From the NCBI GenBank assembly GCA_903903705.1, contig CAIUZU010000175.1, positions 1 through 13,397 of the forward strand: 13,397 nt of DNA, written 5' to 3'. Origin of the DNA: an uncultured Helicobacteraceae bacterium (GTDB taxonomy: Bacteria > Campylobacterota > Campylobacteria > Campylobacterales > Sulfurimonadaceae). Positions 1 to 7,002 of this stretch are shown here, piece after piece; position 1 is the first letter of the stretch; each line of letters opens with the position of its first letter. Under the pieces are notes generated by a model. The model was given only the letters and a program-made list of their open reading frames with translations, was not told the origin of the DNA and ran no database searches. The translations under genes and the position numbers were made by a program.

Positions 1-327
1 AACAGCGAGCATAAGATTTATGGACTCATAAATGAATTTATACAGGTAGTTGTTTCAATTTTGTCTAATATAAATGATTTAATTGTAATTAAAAGTTTAA
101 CCCAGACGAATATAGCTATCACACTGCATAAAGAGAATAGCTATGCAACCCTTACAATAGCAGATAATTGCGGTGGAATTGATGAAAACAATTTAAGTAA
201 AATATTTGATCCGTATTTTACGACAAAACATAAATCTATGGGAACCGGACTTGGGTTGCACATAGCAAAAATGATTGTAGAAGATAATATAGGCGGTCAT
301 TTGAGTGCAAAAAATATCTACAATTAA
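1..327 (+). CDS. Sensor histidine kinase, C-terminal ATPase domain (5' end outside window)
   Basis: The open frame enters from the left edge, so only about 108 residues of the ATP-binding domain are visible. In order they show an N-box-like stretch (VVVSILSNINDLI), the G1 box DNCGGI, the F box IFDPYFTTK and the G2 box GTGLGLHIAKM. This is the HATPase_c fold of a two-component sensor kinase, which autophosphorylates a histidine and passes the phosphate to a regulator; the partner is almost certainly the OmpR-type gene that follows. The frame ends at a TAA at 325-327, shortly after GGHLSAKNIYN. Family members normally carry one more beta-strand here, and codons for such a strand follow in the same frame after the stop (separate entry). 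The product may therefore lack the last strand of its domain. A start inside the window at TTG 61 is not credible, because conserved domain sequence continues upstream of it. Confidence 0.9.
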   Translation, partial: NSEHKIYGLINEFIQVVVSILSNINDLIVIKSLTQTNIAITLHKENSYATLTIADNCGGIDENNLSKIFDPYFTTKHKSMGTGLGLHIAKMIVEDNIGGHLSAKNIYN

Positions 328-381
328 CAAAACAAAAAAGTCGGTGCAGAATTTATTATAAAGATAAAAAATGAATATTGA
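325..381 (+). other. In-frame stop followed by remnant C-terminus of the histidine kinase
   Basis: After the TAA at 325-327 the same frame stays open to a TGA at 379-381 and reads QNKKVGAEFIIKIKNEY. The segment GAEFIIKIK is what is expected for the final beta-strand of a HATPase_c domain. In the extended form the kinase gene would overlap the start of the response regulator (ATG 371) by 11 bases, as is usual for coupled kinase-regulator pairs. The simplest reading is a recent nonsense change or a small in-frame insertion near the 3' end; removing nine bases (322-330) would restore an open frame. Stop readthrough or a base-call error cannot be excluded. Confidence 0.65.
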
Positions 382-1060
382 AAAAATAAGAGATATATCT
401 ATTTTACTGGCAGAAGATGAATCAGAGCTTCGTGAATCACTTTGTGAATATTTGCAAATTTTTTTCAATAGAATCTACACCGCTGAGTGTGGAAAGAAAG
501 CATATGATATTTACCTTCAAAAGAGACCTAATATTATTTTAACCGATATAAGTATGCCGAATTTAGACGGTTTAGATATGATTGCAAAAATAAGAAAAGA
601 TGATAAAGATACAAAAATAATTGTAATGAGCGCTCATTCTGAACAAGAAAAACTTCTTCACGCTATCAAGCTTCACCTCGAAGCTTACCTTATTAAACCG
701 ATAAAAATGGATGCATTTAAAAAAGTATTGTTTGAAACAGTTGATTTAATCAGAAAAACAACAAGTCGAACGTATGCAACTGACAATATGTATTGGGATG
801 GTTCAGCAAATACTCTTTGGTACAATGCTAAAGAGATTAAGTTAAGAAAAATGGAAAACCTGTTGCTAAAATTGCTTTTTTCAGAGCCAAGTCGCTGTTT
901 TAGCGCAAAGGATATTTTTGAGTATCTTCATGAGGAAAAAGAGAGCAAAGAGTTTTCAACTCATGCGGTAACATCCCTTATGAAGCGAATTAGAACAAAA
1001 CTGCCCGAAGATATTATTCAAAATATCTACGGTTCAGGATATAGGGTAACTTCTATTTAG
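371..1060 (+). CDS. OmpR/PhoB-family response regulator
   Basis: This 229-residue protein has an N-terminal receiver domain (about 8-125) and a C-terminal winged-helix DNA-binding domain (about 140-229). Receiver landmarks are all present: acidic pair E15-D16, phosphoacceptor D59 in ILTDISMPNLDG, switch residue S87 in VMSAHSE, and K109-P110. The C-terminus has the recognition-helix and wing pattern typical of Trans_reg_C (THAVTSLMKRIRTKL, then IYGSGYRV). It would be phosphorylated by the adjacent kinase and act as a transcription factor; its targets cannot be read from the sequence. The ATG at 371 lies inside the extended kinase frame, so the two genes are co-transcribed and probably translationally coupled. 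The domain is complete, so the regulator looks functional even if the kinase is truncated. Confidence 0.93.
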   Translation: MNIEKIRDISILLAEDESELRESLCEYLQIFFNRIYTAECGKKAYDIYLQKRPNIILTDISMPNLDGLDMIAKIRKDDKDTKIIVMSAHSEQEKLLHAIKLHLEAYLIKPIKMDAFKKVLFETVDLIRKTTSRTYATDNMYWDGSANTLWYNAKEIKLRKMENLLLKLLFSEPSRCFSAKDIFEYLHEEKESKEFSTHAVTSLMKRIRTKLPEDIIQNIYGSGYRVTSI

Positions 1061-1061
1061 A

Positions 1062-1763
1062 TTAGTACTTCTCTAACTCATATTTTTTGTAGAGAAGTTC
1101 CGCCTCTTTATTTCCGCTTTTGATAGCCTTTTGTGCCCAAACTTTAGCTTCTTTAAATTTTTCTACTTGAGCATAAATCTCTGCCAAAGCATAATATGAA
1201 CTCTCATCACCTGCTGCCGCACTCTTTTCAAACCACTCAGCAGCTTTGTCAAAATTTAAAAGCTGCATGTGAACACGGCCCACATTTTGTTGTGCAATCG
1301 CATGTCCGCCATTTGCAGCACTCTCTAAAAGCTCTGCACTTTTCGATACGTTTAAATCAGCACCATCACCACTATAATACATAAGTGCCAAATTGTACTG
1401 TGCATTTGCATTGTTTTGTTTTGATGAACTATCCAACAGCTCAAAAGCTCTTTTTTTATCTTTTGTAACACCTTGCCCGTTTAAATAAAACATACCCAAA
1501 TCGTACTGTGCAGTTGCATTTCCGCTATTTGCAGATTTTTCCAGCCACTCTATTGATTTTGTAGAGTCCTGCTTTGTCCCTAAACCGTTAGCATAAAGAT
1601 AACTCAAAGCACTTTGTGCTTTTGCATCGCCATTTAGCGCACTTTTTTCATAGAGCTTAAAAGCTGCCGTGTAATCTTTATTCTTAAAAGCCTTAAGCGC
1701 TTCATCCGTATTAGCCTCTAAATTAAGCAGTATTAAAAACCAAACCATTATAAACTTAAACAT
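1062..1763 (-). CDS. Secreted Sel1-repeat (TPR-like) protein
   Basis: This 233-residue protein starts with a hydrophobic signal peptide (about 1-17, likely cleaved after LEA). The rest consists of roughly six helical repeats at about 30-65, 66-101, 102-137, 138-169, 170-201 and 202-233. The first four carry the Sel1 pattern A..LY.NG.GT..D...A...L..A...G...AQ..L; the last two are shorter and TPR-like. Such alpha-solenoids bind other proteins, in this case probably in the periplasm. Unlike Helicobacter Hcp proteins it has no cysteines, so it is not disulfide-stapled. The ATG at 1763 has an AAGGAT ribosome binding site and a good promoter just upstream, so it is probably its own transcription unit. 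Its stop lies one base from the stop of the converging regulator gene. The binding partner is unknown. Confidence 0.88.
   Translation of the reverse strand: MFKFIMVWFLILLNLEANTDEALKAFKNKDYTAAFKLYEKSALNGDAKAQSALSYLYANGLGTKQDSTKSIEWLEKSANSGNATAQYDLGMFYLNGQGVTKDKKRAFELLDSSSKQNNANAQYNLALMYYSGDGADLNVSKSAELLESAANGGHAIAQQNVGRVHMQLLNFDKAAEWFEKSAAAGDESSYYALAEIYAQVEKFKEAKVWAQKAIKSGNKEAELLYKKYELEKY
1067..1098. repeat. 8-bp inverted repeat at the junction of two convergent genes
   Basis: ACTTCTCT at 1067-1074 is matched by AGAGAAGT at 1091-1098, with a 16-base loop. It sits in the last codons of the Sel1-repeat gene, just past the response regulator stop. It could act as a weak terminator for the rightward transcript, but no T-run follows the stem. 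It may be chance. Confidence 0.3.
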
Positions 1764-1789
1764 TTTTATCCTTAAAAAATTGATGCGGT

Positions 1790-1824
1790 ATTATACATTA
1801 TACTATTTAGAGTTTCGTATCAAA
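1790..1824 (-). promoter_or_regulatory. Sigma70-type promoter of the Sel1-repeat gene
   Basis: On the minus strand TTTGAT (1819-1824) lies 16 bases upstream of a perfect TATAAT (1797-1802). A second TATAAT follows at 1790-1795. The leader to the ATG at 1763 is short and includes AAGGAT. The promoter begins just after the stop of the YceI gene, so the Sel1 gene can be transcribed separately from the operon upstream. Confidence 0.65.
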
Positions 1825-1832
1825 GCCACAAA

Positions 1833-2363
1833 TCACTGAAGTAAATCTGCTTTGACTAAAAGATCAACCTGATTTCTAACACACAAAAATACCATACATG
1901 GCATTTTAATGCCAAAATCACTCATGAGTATCATTGAAGAGGCATTAATTGTCAATTTACCATCAACAGAAACTATCTGAGCTTTTGCGATTAATGGTTT
2001 TTCTTTTCCATGGAAATCAAGCACTCCGTTAATGGTATAACTGTTGTTGCCGTCTGTTTTTTCTATGCTTGAGATAGTGTAAGTAGCAAGTTTAAATGTA
2101 TCTGATTCAACTTCTTTGTACATACTTTTATCTCTATCACTTTTGTCGCTCTTAAATAGATTCATATCAACCCAAAATTTACCTCTGAGAGTTGTTATGT
2201 CACTGCCATCCATTGTTATATCCGCATTTAGAGAGTTGTTTAAAGGATCGATAGTGCTATCCATAAGCATCTCAGTATGCGCCGCAACAGAGCCGCTCTT
2301 AAGTTGTAAATTTGCTGCAAGCAACGGTATCGTTAAAAACAGCGCCAATAGTATTTTTTTCAT
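1833..2363 (-). CDS. YceI-family periplasmic protein (lipocalin-like)
   Basis: This 176-residue protein has a signal peptide (about 1-17, cleaved near LLAA) followed by one YceI domain. The typical strand motif GVLDFHGKEKPL lies at 113-124, and the late SDFGIK element at 148-153, where YceI proteins usually have a similar SDFG-type segment. YceI proteins are beta-barrels that hold a long isoprenoid chain (polyisoprenoid or quinone-like), so this is probably a periplasmic carrier or sensor of such a molecule. Two cysteines (C156, C161) near the end could form a disulfide. The ATG at 2363 follows an AAGGA site, 10 bases after the stop of the upstream membrane-protein gene. This makes it the last gene of the membrane operon. 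That context suggests an isoprenoid or quinone-related role there, but this is inference. Confidence 0.85.
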   Translation of the reverse strand: MKKILLALFLTIPLLAANLQLKSGSVAAHTEMLMDSTIDPLNNSLNADITMDGSDITTLRGKFWVDMNLFKSDKSDRDKSMYKEVESDTFKLATYTISSIEKTDGNNSYTINGVLDFHGKEKPLIAKAQIVSVDGKLTINASSMILMSDFGIKMPCMVFLCVRNQVDLLVKADLLQ

Positions 2364-2373
2364 TTTTAATTCC

Positions 2374-3282
2374 TTAGTGTAAAATTCTTGATAAAGCGAT
2401 TGCTAAACCAAGTCCAGAGGCCATCCAGCCGACAAAAATCATCATAAAAGCAAGTTTAGAGAGATCCACCTCTTTGCTTAAAGTGGTAAAAACAACAACA
2501 TTGTAATATGAAATAGTAAAAGGATAAACCATGGCTAGTAAAAGAGGCAGTTCAAAATAGGAGAGTGAGTAGCTAGCGATAAAAAGAGCGGTTATAAATA
2601 AGTGCTGTTTTACCTTTGAAGCATCTACAAAGTAGGCCGCCACAAGTCCGGCAATATGAAAAATTGCAATCATTGAAGTCTCTTTTGACCAGATATCTAT
2701 TCTTGCATGTCTTGATAGAGTTTCAAAAAGATTTGAATCCAAGAGTATCCATAACATCAATGGAAGATAGGAAATAAACGAGTAAGAGAGTGTTTTAGCT
2801 TCAGTATTAACTTTATAATTTCTAAGCACGATAGCACAAAAGAGAGCAATTGATGTGAAAATGATTGCCATAAATACTCTATCATCAACTGCTGAAGTAA
2901 AAAAGTATGTGCCTGTCGTATAGGCAATAGCAAATGCAAAAAATAGCTCTCGCTGCTGTTTTGCTTTAAAGAGGTAGATACCTAGCGGTGCCATGAAACC
3001 AACTGCCAAGCCCAAAAGAAACAGAGAGAAAATATTAAAGTCAGGATATAAAAATGATAAGAAGAGCTGCAAAGTTAAAGCAACAATTATCTTGTGTAGA
3101 GGATTTTTCAAACCCATCCAAGAAATACCGCTTAACCAAGTTCCCATAACTCCGCCTAGAAACATCGGAAAAAGCGTCGCTAAATCTGAATTGTAGTGCG
3201 CAACTATACCGGTTTGAACTATAAGAAGATAGTATGTTAGTTCGAATCCGAGCAAGAGCGAAAGAGCAACGGAGTAAATCAT
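2374..3282 (-). CDS. Polytopic inner-membrane protein of unknown function (~10 helices)
   Basis: The 302 residues are almost entirely hydrophobic and form about ten helices, roughly at 2-25, 35-55, 63-82, 85-105, 112-130, 134-153, 168-183, 203-220, 226-268 and 276-298. Helix 2 contains FPMFLGGVMGTWLSG, a glycine-rich pattern like that of MFS-type or spermidine-synthase-like membrane domains. The resemblance is too weak to name a family. No catalytic motif or heme-ligand pattern was recognised. The ATG at 3282 overlaps the stop of the oxidase-like gene in an ATGA, so the two are translationally coupled and probably made in fixed ratio. It may be a partner subunit of that protein or a separate transporter. 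Confidence 0.7.
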   Translation of the reverse strand: MIYSVALSLLLGFELTYYLLIVQTGIVAHYNSDLATLFPMFLGGVMGTWLSGISWMGLKNPLHKIIVALTLQLFLSFLYPDFNIFSLFLLGLAVGFMAPLGIYLFKAKQQRELFFAFAIAYTTGTYFFTSAVDDRVFMAIIFTSIALFCAIVLRNYKVNTEAKTLSYSFISYLPLMLWILLDSNLFETLSRHARIDIWSKETSMIAIFHIAGLVAAYFVDASKVKQHLFITALFIASYSLSYFELPLLLAMVYPFTISYYNVVVFTTLSKEVDLSKLAFMMIFVGWMASGLGLAIALSRILH

Positions 3283-4820
3283 AAGCGGCTTCTAAATATA
3301 AGATAAATAAGAGCATACGAAATGTCATAAAAGCCGACAAGCAGACCTAATGCGTCTATCGTTCCCAGATAAAAGAGAGATAGAAAAATCGTTCCCGTAA
3401 TCAGACGAGCCAAAGATGTCAGATACGCTAAAGCGTGTGACTCTTTAGTTATTCCGATAAAGTGCAAAATACCCACAAATCCCATAAAACCAAATACTAA
3501 GTAGTAGTGTGGAGCAAATGCAAATCCTAAGAATTCAAAAAGCAGCGGTGCCGATAAAAAGAGTATCAGTGCACCCAAACCGTCGGATAAAAATCCGTTT
3601 AGATGATAAAGCTCTAAAAGAGAGAGCTTTGTTTTATGAATCTTTTGAACGATATAAAAAATTAGACCGCCGACTGCCACAACTCCTCCAAACAGGCGAA
3701 TCCACCACATAGAAGTAACATCTATATTCGCAAATCCCGCCTCTGTAAAACCGGCAAGAGAGAGTGAAACAAAGATAATGGCAATAACCGCAATCCAAAA
3801 ACTGATAAACTTCTTAGGAAGCGGATAGAAATATTTTAAGATACTAAGCGACATAAAAAATATACCAAGACCGATAGCCACATGCGCATGAGCTACAATG
3901 AGATCATTTCTATGAAACGGCCAGCGGATCTCGGGGATAAAGAGTATATTTCCTTGAATCATTACAAACAAAAACGCCCATATAGAGATAACCAAATAAG
4001 GTGTAGATTTAAGAGTCACTTTCGCATCTTTGCACCACTTTATCAAAAGCGGAGCATAAGCAAAAGTGAGCCACTGATAAACCCACTCCTCAGTGTAAGA
4101 AAGCTCTCCTCTAAATATACGGGTTGCAACTGAGAGCGCATAACCTGCAAGCGGAATTATCCAAAAAAGATCCCATTTTGCTTCAAAATTCTCTTTTGCA
4201 TGAAGTTTTATCATAAGATAAAAAAGAGGGATAAGAGTAAAACTCATGCCCAAAGTATTGTCGCCGTGAGGTCCGATAAGAGTTTTTTCTACCTGTCCGT
4301 AAGTCGGATTCATTAAAATCAAAAGTGCCAAAGGTGCGATAAAAAGAAGTGCTTTTGACACCTTTACCCAAAGCGGCTTAACCTCATACTGTTTTATAGT
4401 TTTAAAAATAGCTACTATATAAAAGATGCCCGAAGCCGCAAGTATAAAATTTAACTCATAAGCAAAATCATAAAAAGGCAGACCACGCTGAGCTCCCAAA
4501 GAGATGGAAACAACCGCCATAAATAAAAAGAGATGCCAAAGCAAAAAATAGTTTTTCAGAGGCTCTACCGCAACACTCAGGTCTAACTTCTCTTTTGCAA
4601 AAAGAGCAAAAGGAAGAAGAGAGAGAGCTAACATAATCGGACCGTAGAGCATAAGCGTTATATGAAGAGAACGTGTTGTTTGCGGATTTAAAAGAGTATC
4701 ATTTAATAAACTAAATCCTAAAAGTTGTGCTGAGTAAATCGCACCGACTAAAATAGAGCCTAAAAATATAAAAGCCCACACGGGCATAATCTGCTCTACT
4801 AATTTATAAAATTTGTCCAT
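3279..4820 (-). CDS. Divergent heme-copper oxidase subunit I-like membrane protein lacking the CuB His pair
   Basis: This 513-residue protein has about 12-14 transmembrane helices, the usual size for cbb3-type (CcoN-like) catalytic subunits. Aligned by eye with CcoN, H53 in SLHITLMLYG matches the low-spin heme ligand of helix 2. H185 in GPHGDNTLG matches the first CuB ligand and its following motif. H311 and H313 in VAHAHVAIG match the HxH pair that binds the two hemes. The spacing of these residues is close to that in CcoN. Where CcoN has Tyr-5 residues-His-His in helix 7, this protein has Y227 and then T233-R234, so two of the three CuB ligands are missing. It may bind heme b without reducing oxygen in the usual way. 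No CcoO or CcoP gene is nearby. The gene overlaps the ABC ATPase gene by 17 bases and has an AGG-containing site before ATG 4820. Family membership is fairly sure; function is not. Confidence 0.72.
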   Translation of the reverse strand: MDKFYKLVEQIMPVWAFIFLGSILVGAIYSAQLLGFSLLNDTLLNPQTTRSLHITLMLYGPIMLALSLLPFALFAKEKLDLSVAVEPLKNYFLLWHLFLFMAVVSISLGAQRGLPFYDFAYELNFILAASGIFYIVAIFKTIKQYEVKPLWVKVSKALLFIAPLALLILMNPTYGQVEKTLIGPHGDNTLGMSFTLIPLFYLMIKLHAKENFEAKWDLFWIIPLAGYALSVATRIFRGELSYTEEWVYQWLTFAYAPLLIKWCKDAKVTLKSTPYLVISIWAFLFVMIQGNILFIPEIRWPFHRNDLIVAHAHVAIGLGIFFMSLSILKYFYPLPKKFISFWIAVIAIIFVSLSLAGFTEAGFANIDVTSMWWIRLFGGVVAVGGLIFYIVQKIHKTKLSLLELYHLNGFLSDGLGALILFLSAPLLFEFLGFAFAPHYYLVFGFMGFVGILHFIGITKESHALAYLTSLARLITGTIFLSLFYLGTIDALGLLVGFYDISYALIYLIFRSRL

Positions 4821-5427
4821 CTTTTAACCTAATGATTTGAGTTGCGTAATTTTCTATCTGCATGTCATGGGAAGCAACTACGACAGTTGTTCCTTTTTTT
4901 GCTGCATTTTGCAAAAGTCCGTAGACTATAGTTGAGTTTTTTGAATCCAAACTTCCCGTAGGCTCATCCGCAAAGATGATTTTTGGCTCATTTATAAGAG
5001 CACGTGCTACTGCCACCCTTTGTCTTTGTCCGCCTGAGATCTCATTTGGATAGCGAGATGAGAGTTCTGCTATTCCAAGCTCGCCAAGCACTTTGTTTAT
5101 ATTTTGCTTTTTGTCTTCCAGTGCAGCTAGAGCGATATTTTCATAAACGCTGAGATAGTTTATGAGGTAGTGAAACTGAAAAACAAAACCTATTTTACTC
5201 TGGCGAAAGTAGTCGATATTTGAAATTTTATCAACACTCTCACCATCTATCAAAAGCTCTCCTTTTGATGGTTTTAAAAGTGTTGAGAGGATAGAGAGAA
5301 GTGTTGATTTTCCGCTTCCGCTCTCTCCGCTTAAGAAGAGAAATTCACCGCTTTTTATCTCAAAAGAGAGATCATAAAGCACCTGCTCAACACCGTAAAA
5401 ATGTGAAATATTAGATACTTTTATCAT
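4804..5427 (-). CDS. ABC transporter ATPase, LolD/MacB type
   Basis: This 207-residue nucleotide-binding subunit is complete: Walker [10 protein letters not shown] (34-42), Q-loop Q84, signature [10 protein letters not shown] (130-139), Walker B IIFADE (150-155), D-loop SLD (159-161) and H-loop H187. The SGGQ[QR]QRVAVARAL and DEPTGSLD spelling is characteristic of the LolD/MacB/FtsE group, which drives FtsX-like permeases rather than classical importers. The open frame extends upstream to 5478, but the start is placed at ATG 5427. There it overlaps the permease stop as ATGA, and the protein begins with [12 protein letters not shown], as family members do. It energises the permease encoded just before it. 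The frame ends inside the start region of the oxidase-like gene. Confidence 0.92.
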   Translation of the reverse strand: MIKVSNISHFYGVEQVLYDLSFEIKSGEFLFLSGESGSGKSTLLSILSTLLKPSKGELLIDGESVDKISNIDYFRQSKIGFVFQFHYLINYLSVYENIALAALEDKKQNINKVLGELGIAELSSRYPNEISGGQRQRVAVARALINEPKIIFADEPTGSLDSKNSTIVYGLLQNAAKKGTTVVVASHDMQIENYATQIIRLKDGQIL

Positions 5428-6497
5428 GCACACCCTTGATTTATAAGAAGAATCGGATCTGTTTTTGAAGCTATCCATGCAGGAATCAGCGAGCCAAACA
5501 ACGCCATTAATATGGTTGAAAACAGTACATACAGAGAAATCTGCAGTGAAAGCGTACCGTTTACATAGCCTTGAAGCATCTCTATATGAGGAAGCAGCGC
5601 TAAAATTCCAAGGCTTAGAACAAGGGCAAACAGATATGCAGAGACGCTCATGACAAGCGTTTCAAAAAAGAGATTTTTTATGATAAAAAGCCGGCTTTTA
5701 CCGAGTGCCCGCATAATCCCAAACTCCTCTTTGCGGGAGTTCACTATCATGCTCATAACCGAAGCAATTCCCATCAAACCCATGGCAAATGCTAAAAAAG
5801 AGATGACAAAAGATGAATTTTCGATTATCTTAAACTGGTTGTACTCTTTTACGAAATTCTGTGTAGTTTTTACCTCTATTTCGCTATCCAAAGCAGAGAT
5901 TTTTTTAACTATCTCATCTATCTCGCTAGGCGAATCGCAAGAGACTAAGATAAAAGAAGCAGAGCGGTTAAAAAGTTTTCCGGCATCTTCTATATTCATA
6001 ACGACTCCGCCCTCTTCAAAACCTATCTCACTGCTGTATGTGCCTGAAATTTTAAACTCTCTGTTGCCTATGTTTATATCCGAGGTTGAAAATTGCTTGG
6101 CTATATTCGTTCCCAAAATCACCTCGTTCTTTTTCGGGTATCCTCCGCTTGAGAGCTTATAGTGAGAAAAATGGTTGGCTGTTGTTCCGTATATGCCGGC
6201 AATGGGGATATGACCGATGGGAGAAGCTCCGACAATCATGGCATAACTTGAAGATACATGTTCAATTTTTTCTATTTTATCCATCAACAAGATATCTACA
6301 TTTGAGAAAAAAGTGTCAGAAATCCCTTTTTGAGTAATGATAATATCTCCGTCTGTTTTTATCATCTTTGAATACATTCCAATTATGCCATGAGAAACTG
6401 AGCTGATTAGAAAAATCGCCATTACAGCTATGGTAATAGATGAAAAAATCAGTAGACTTTTAAATCTGTTTTTGGTAAGTGCCTTTAGTGATATCAC
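5424..6497 (-). CDS. ABC transporter permease, MacB/FtsX family
   Basis: The 357-residue protein has the four-helix plan of the MacB/LolC/FtsX group. TM1 lies at about 12-33 and a periplasmic MacB_PCD-like domain at about 40-225. TM2 follows at 228-252, the coupling segment RKEEFGIMRALG at 255-266, TM3 at about 274-302 and TM4 at about 316-343. Members of this group transmit ATP hydrolysis mechanically to the periplasm, for example to extract lipoproteins or drive export, rather than passing solutes through a channel. The start is GTG 6497, which overlaps the stop of the preceding gene as GTGA. The partner ATPase follows with an ATGA overlap. No MacA-like adaptor or TolC is encoded in the visible region. 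The substrate is unknown. Confidence 0.88.
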   Translation of the reverse strand: MISLKALTKNRFKSLLIFSSITIAVMAIFLISSVSHGIIGMYSKMIKTDGDIIITQKGISDTFFSNVDILLMDKIEKIEHVSSSYAMIVGASPIGHIPIAGIYGTTANHFSHYKLSSGGYPKKNEVILGTNIAKQFSTSDINIGNREFKISGTYSSEIGFEEGGVVMNIEDAGKLFNRSASFILVSCDSPSEIDEIVKKISALDSEIEVKTTQNFVKEYNQFKIIENSSFVISFLAFAMGLMGIASVMSMIVNSRKEEFGIMRALGKSRLFIIKNLFFETLVMSVSAYLFALVLSLGILALLPHIEMLQGYVNGTLSLQISLYVLFSTILMALFGSLIPAWIASKTDPILLINQGCA

Positions 6498-6964
6498 TTT
6501 TCAATCGCCGCTTTTAACTCTTCTTTTCGCACGATAAACGAGATATGTTTAATTATAGAATTTTCAACATGTAAAAGCGTAACCATCTCCTCTTTGCCCA
6601 AAACAGATTGTTCAAACTTTTCATCATAGTTTAGATACATTGGGTGTTTATATTTTCTAAGTTTTGGCAATGCGAACATTTTTGTAATAACGCTCGGCAT
6701 TTTGTTTATATCTGCAATAAAAATAGAGTTGTATTTTGTTAAATAGTCCGAACTTTTGGTATTTAAGTACTCATTTACTAAAGCTCCCGTATCTTTTTCA
6801 AAAGAAACAATTATGAGTTTTACATCTTTTGGGATTTTTATCTCATTCCCTTGAGGTGTTACATATTTAAACTCATTAAGTTTGGTTATAGAAGAAGAAA
6901 CATTCAAAAAATCAGCATTTAAGGCTAAAACAGACAACGCAAAAAATAAGAGCACTTTACTCAT
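6494..6964 (-). CDS. Secreted thioredoxin-fold-like protein without cysteines
   Basis: This 156-residue protein begins with a signal peptide (about 1-17, likely cleaved after LNA). The remainder has the strand-helix order of a small thioredoxin-like domain: a strand KLIIVSF, a long helix, then a HPMYL segment where thioredoxins carry the cis-proline strand. It ends with two strands (MVTLLHVENS, IIKHISFIV) and a final helix. The position of the CxxC motif reads FEKDTGALV and there is no cysteine in the protein, so it cannot act as a thiol oxidoreductase. The fold assignment is by eye and tentative. ATG 6964 has an AAGGA site 8 bases upstream. The gene overlaps the permease gene by four bases, so it is probably the periplasmic partner of that transporter. 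Confidence 0.7.
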   Translation of the reverse strand: MSKVLLFFALSVLALNADFLNVSSSITKLNEFKYVTPQGNEIKIPKDVKLIIVSFEKDTGALVNEYLNTKSSDYLTKYNSIFIADINKMPSVITKMFALPKLRKYKHPMYLNYDEKFEQSVLGKEEMVTLLHVENSIIKHISFIVRKEELKAAIEK

Positions 6965-7002
6965 AACAATTCCTTTAAATAAAAATGTATTATCTTCCTT
7001 AT

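Noticed and set aside
331..340. A-rich run after the kinase stop as a programmed frameshift site
   Set aside because: The run lies downstream of the TAA and the distal segment is already in the same frame, so a shift would not restore the protein.
193..468. Open frame on the minus strand across the kinase-regulator junction
   Set aside because: It is antisense to conserved kinase and regulator domains and has no recognisable features.
3279..4820. Calling the oxidase-like gene a standard cbb3 oxidase (ccoN) or an established NO reductase
   Set aside because: The CuB His pair is missing and no ccoO, ccoP or norC partner is nearby. A specific enzyme name would overstate the evidence.
5428..5478. 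Upstream extension of the ABC ATPase by 17 codons
   Set aside because: The extension overlaps the permease end and has no family similarity. ATG 5427 gives the canonical N-terminus and an ATGA overlap.
5650..6162. 170-codon open frame on the plus strand
   Set aside because: It is antisense to the permease periplasmic domain, which has coherent family features. The frame looks like a shadow.
6989..6994. GATAAT on the minus strand as an internal promoter before the Trx-like gene
   Set aside because: No suitable -35 element was found at normal spacing, so it is not listed, although a weak internal promoter remains possible.
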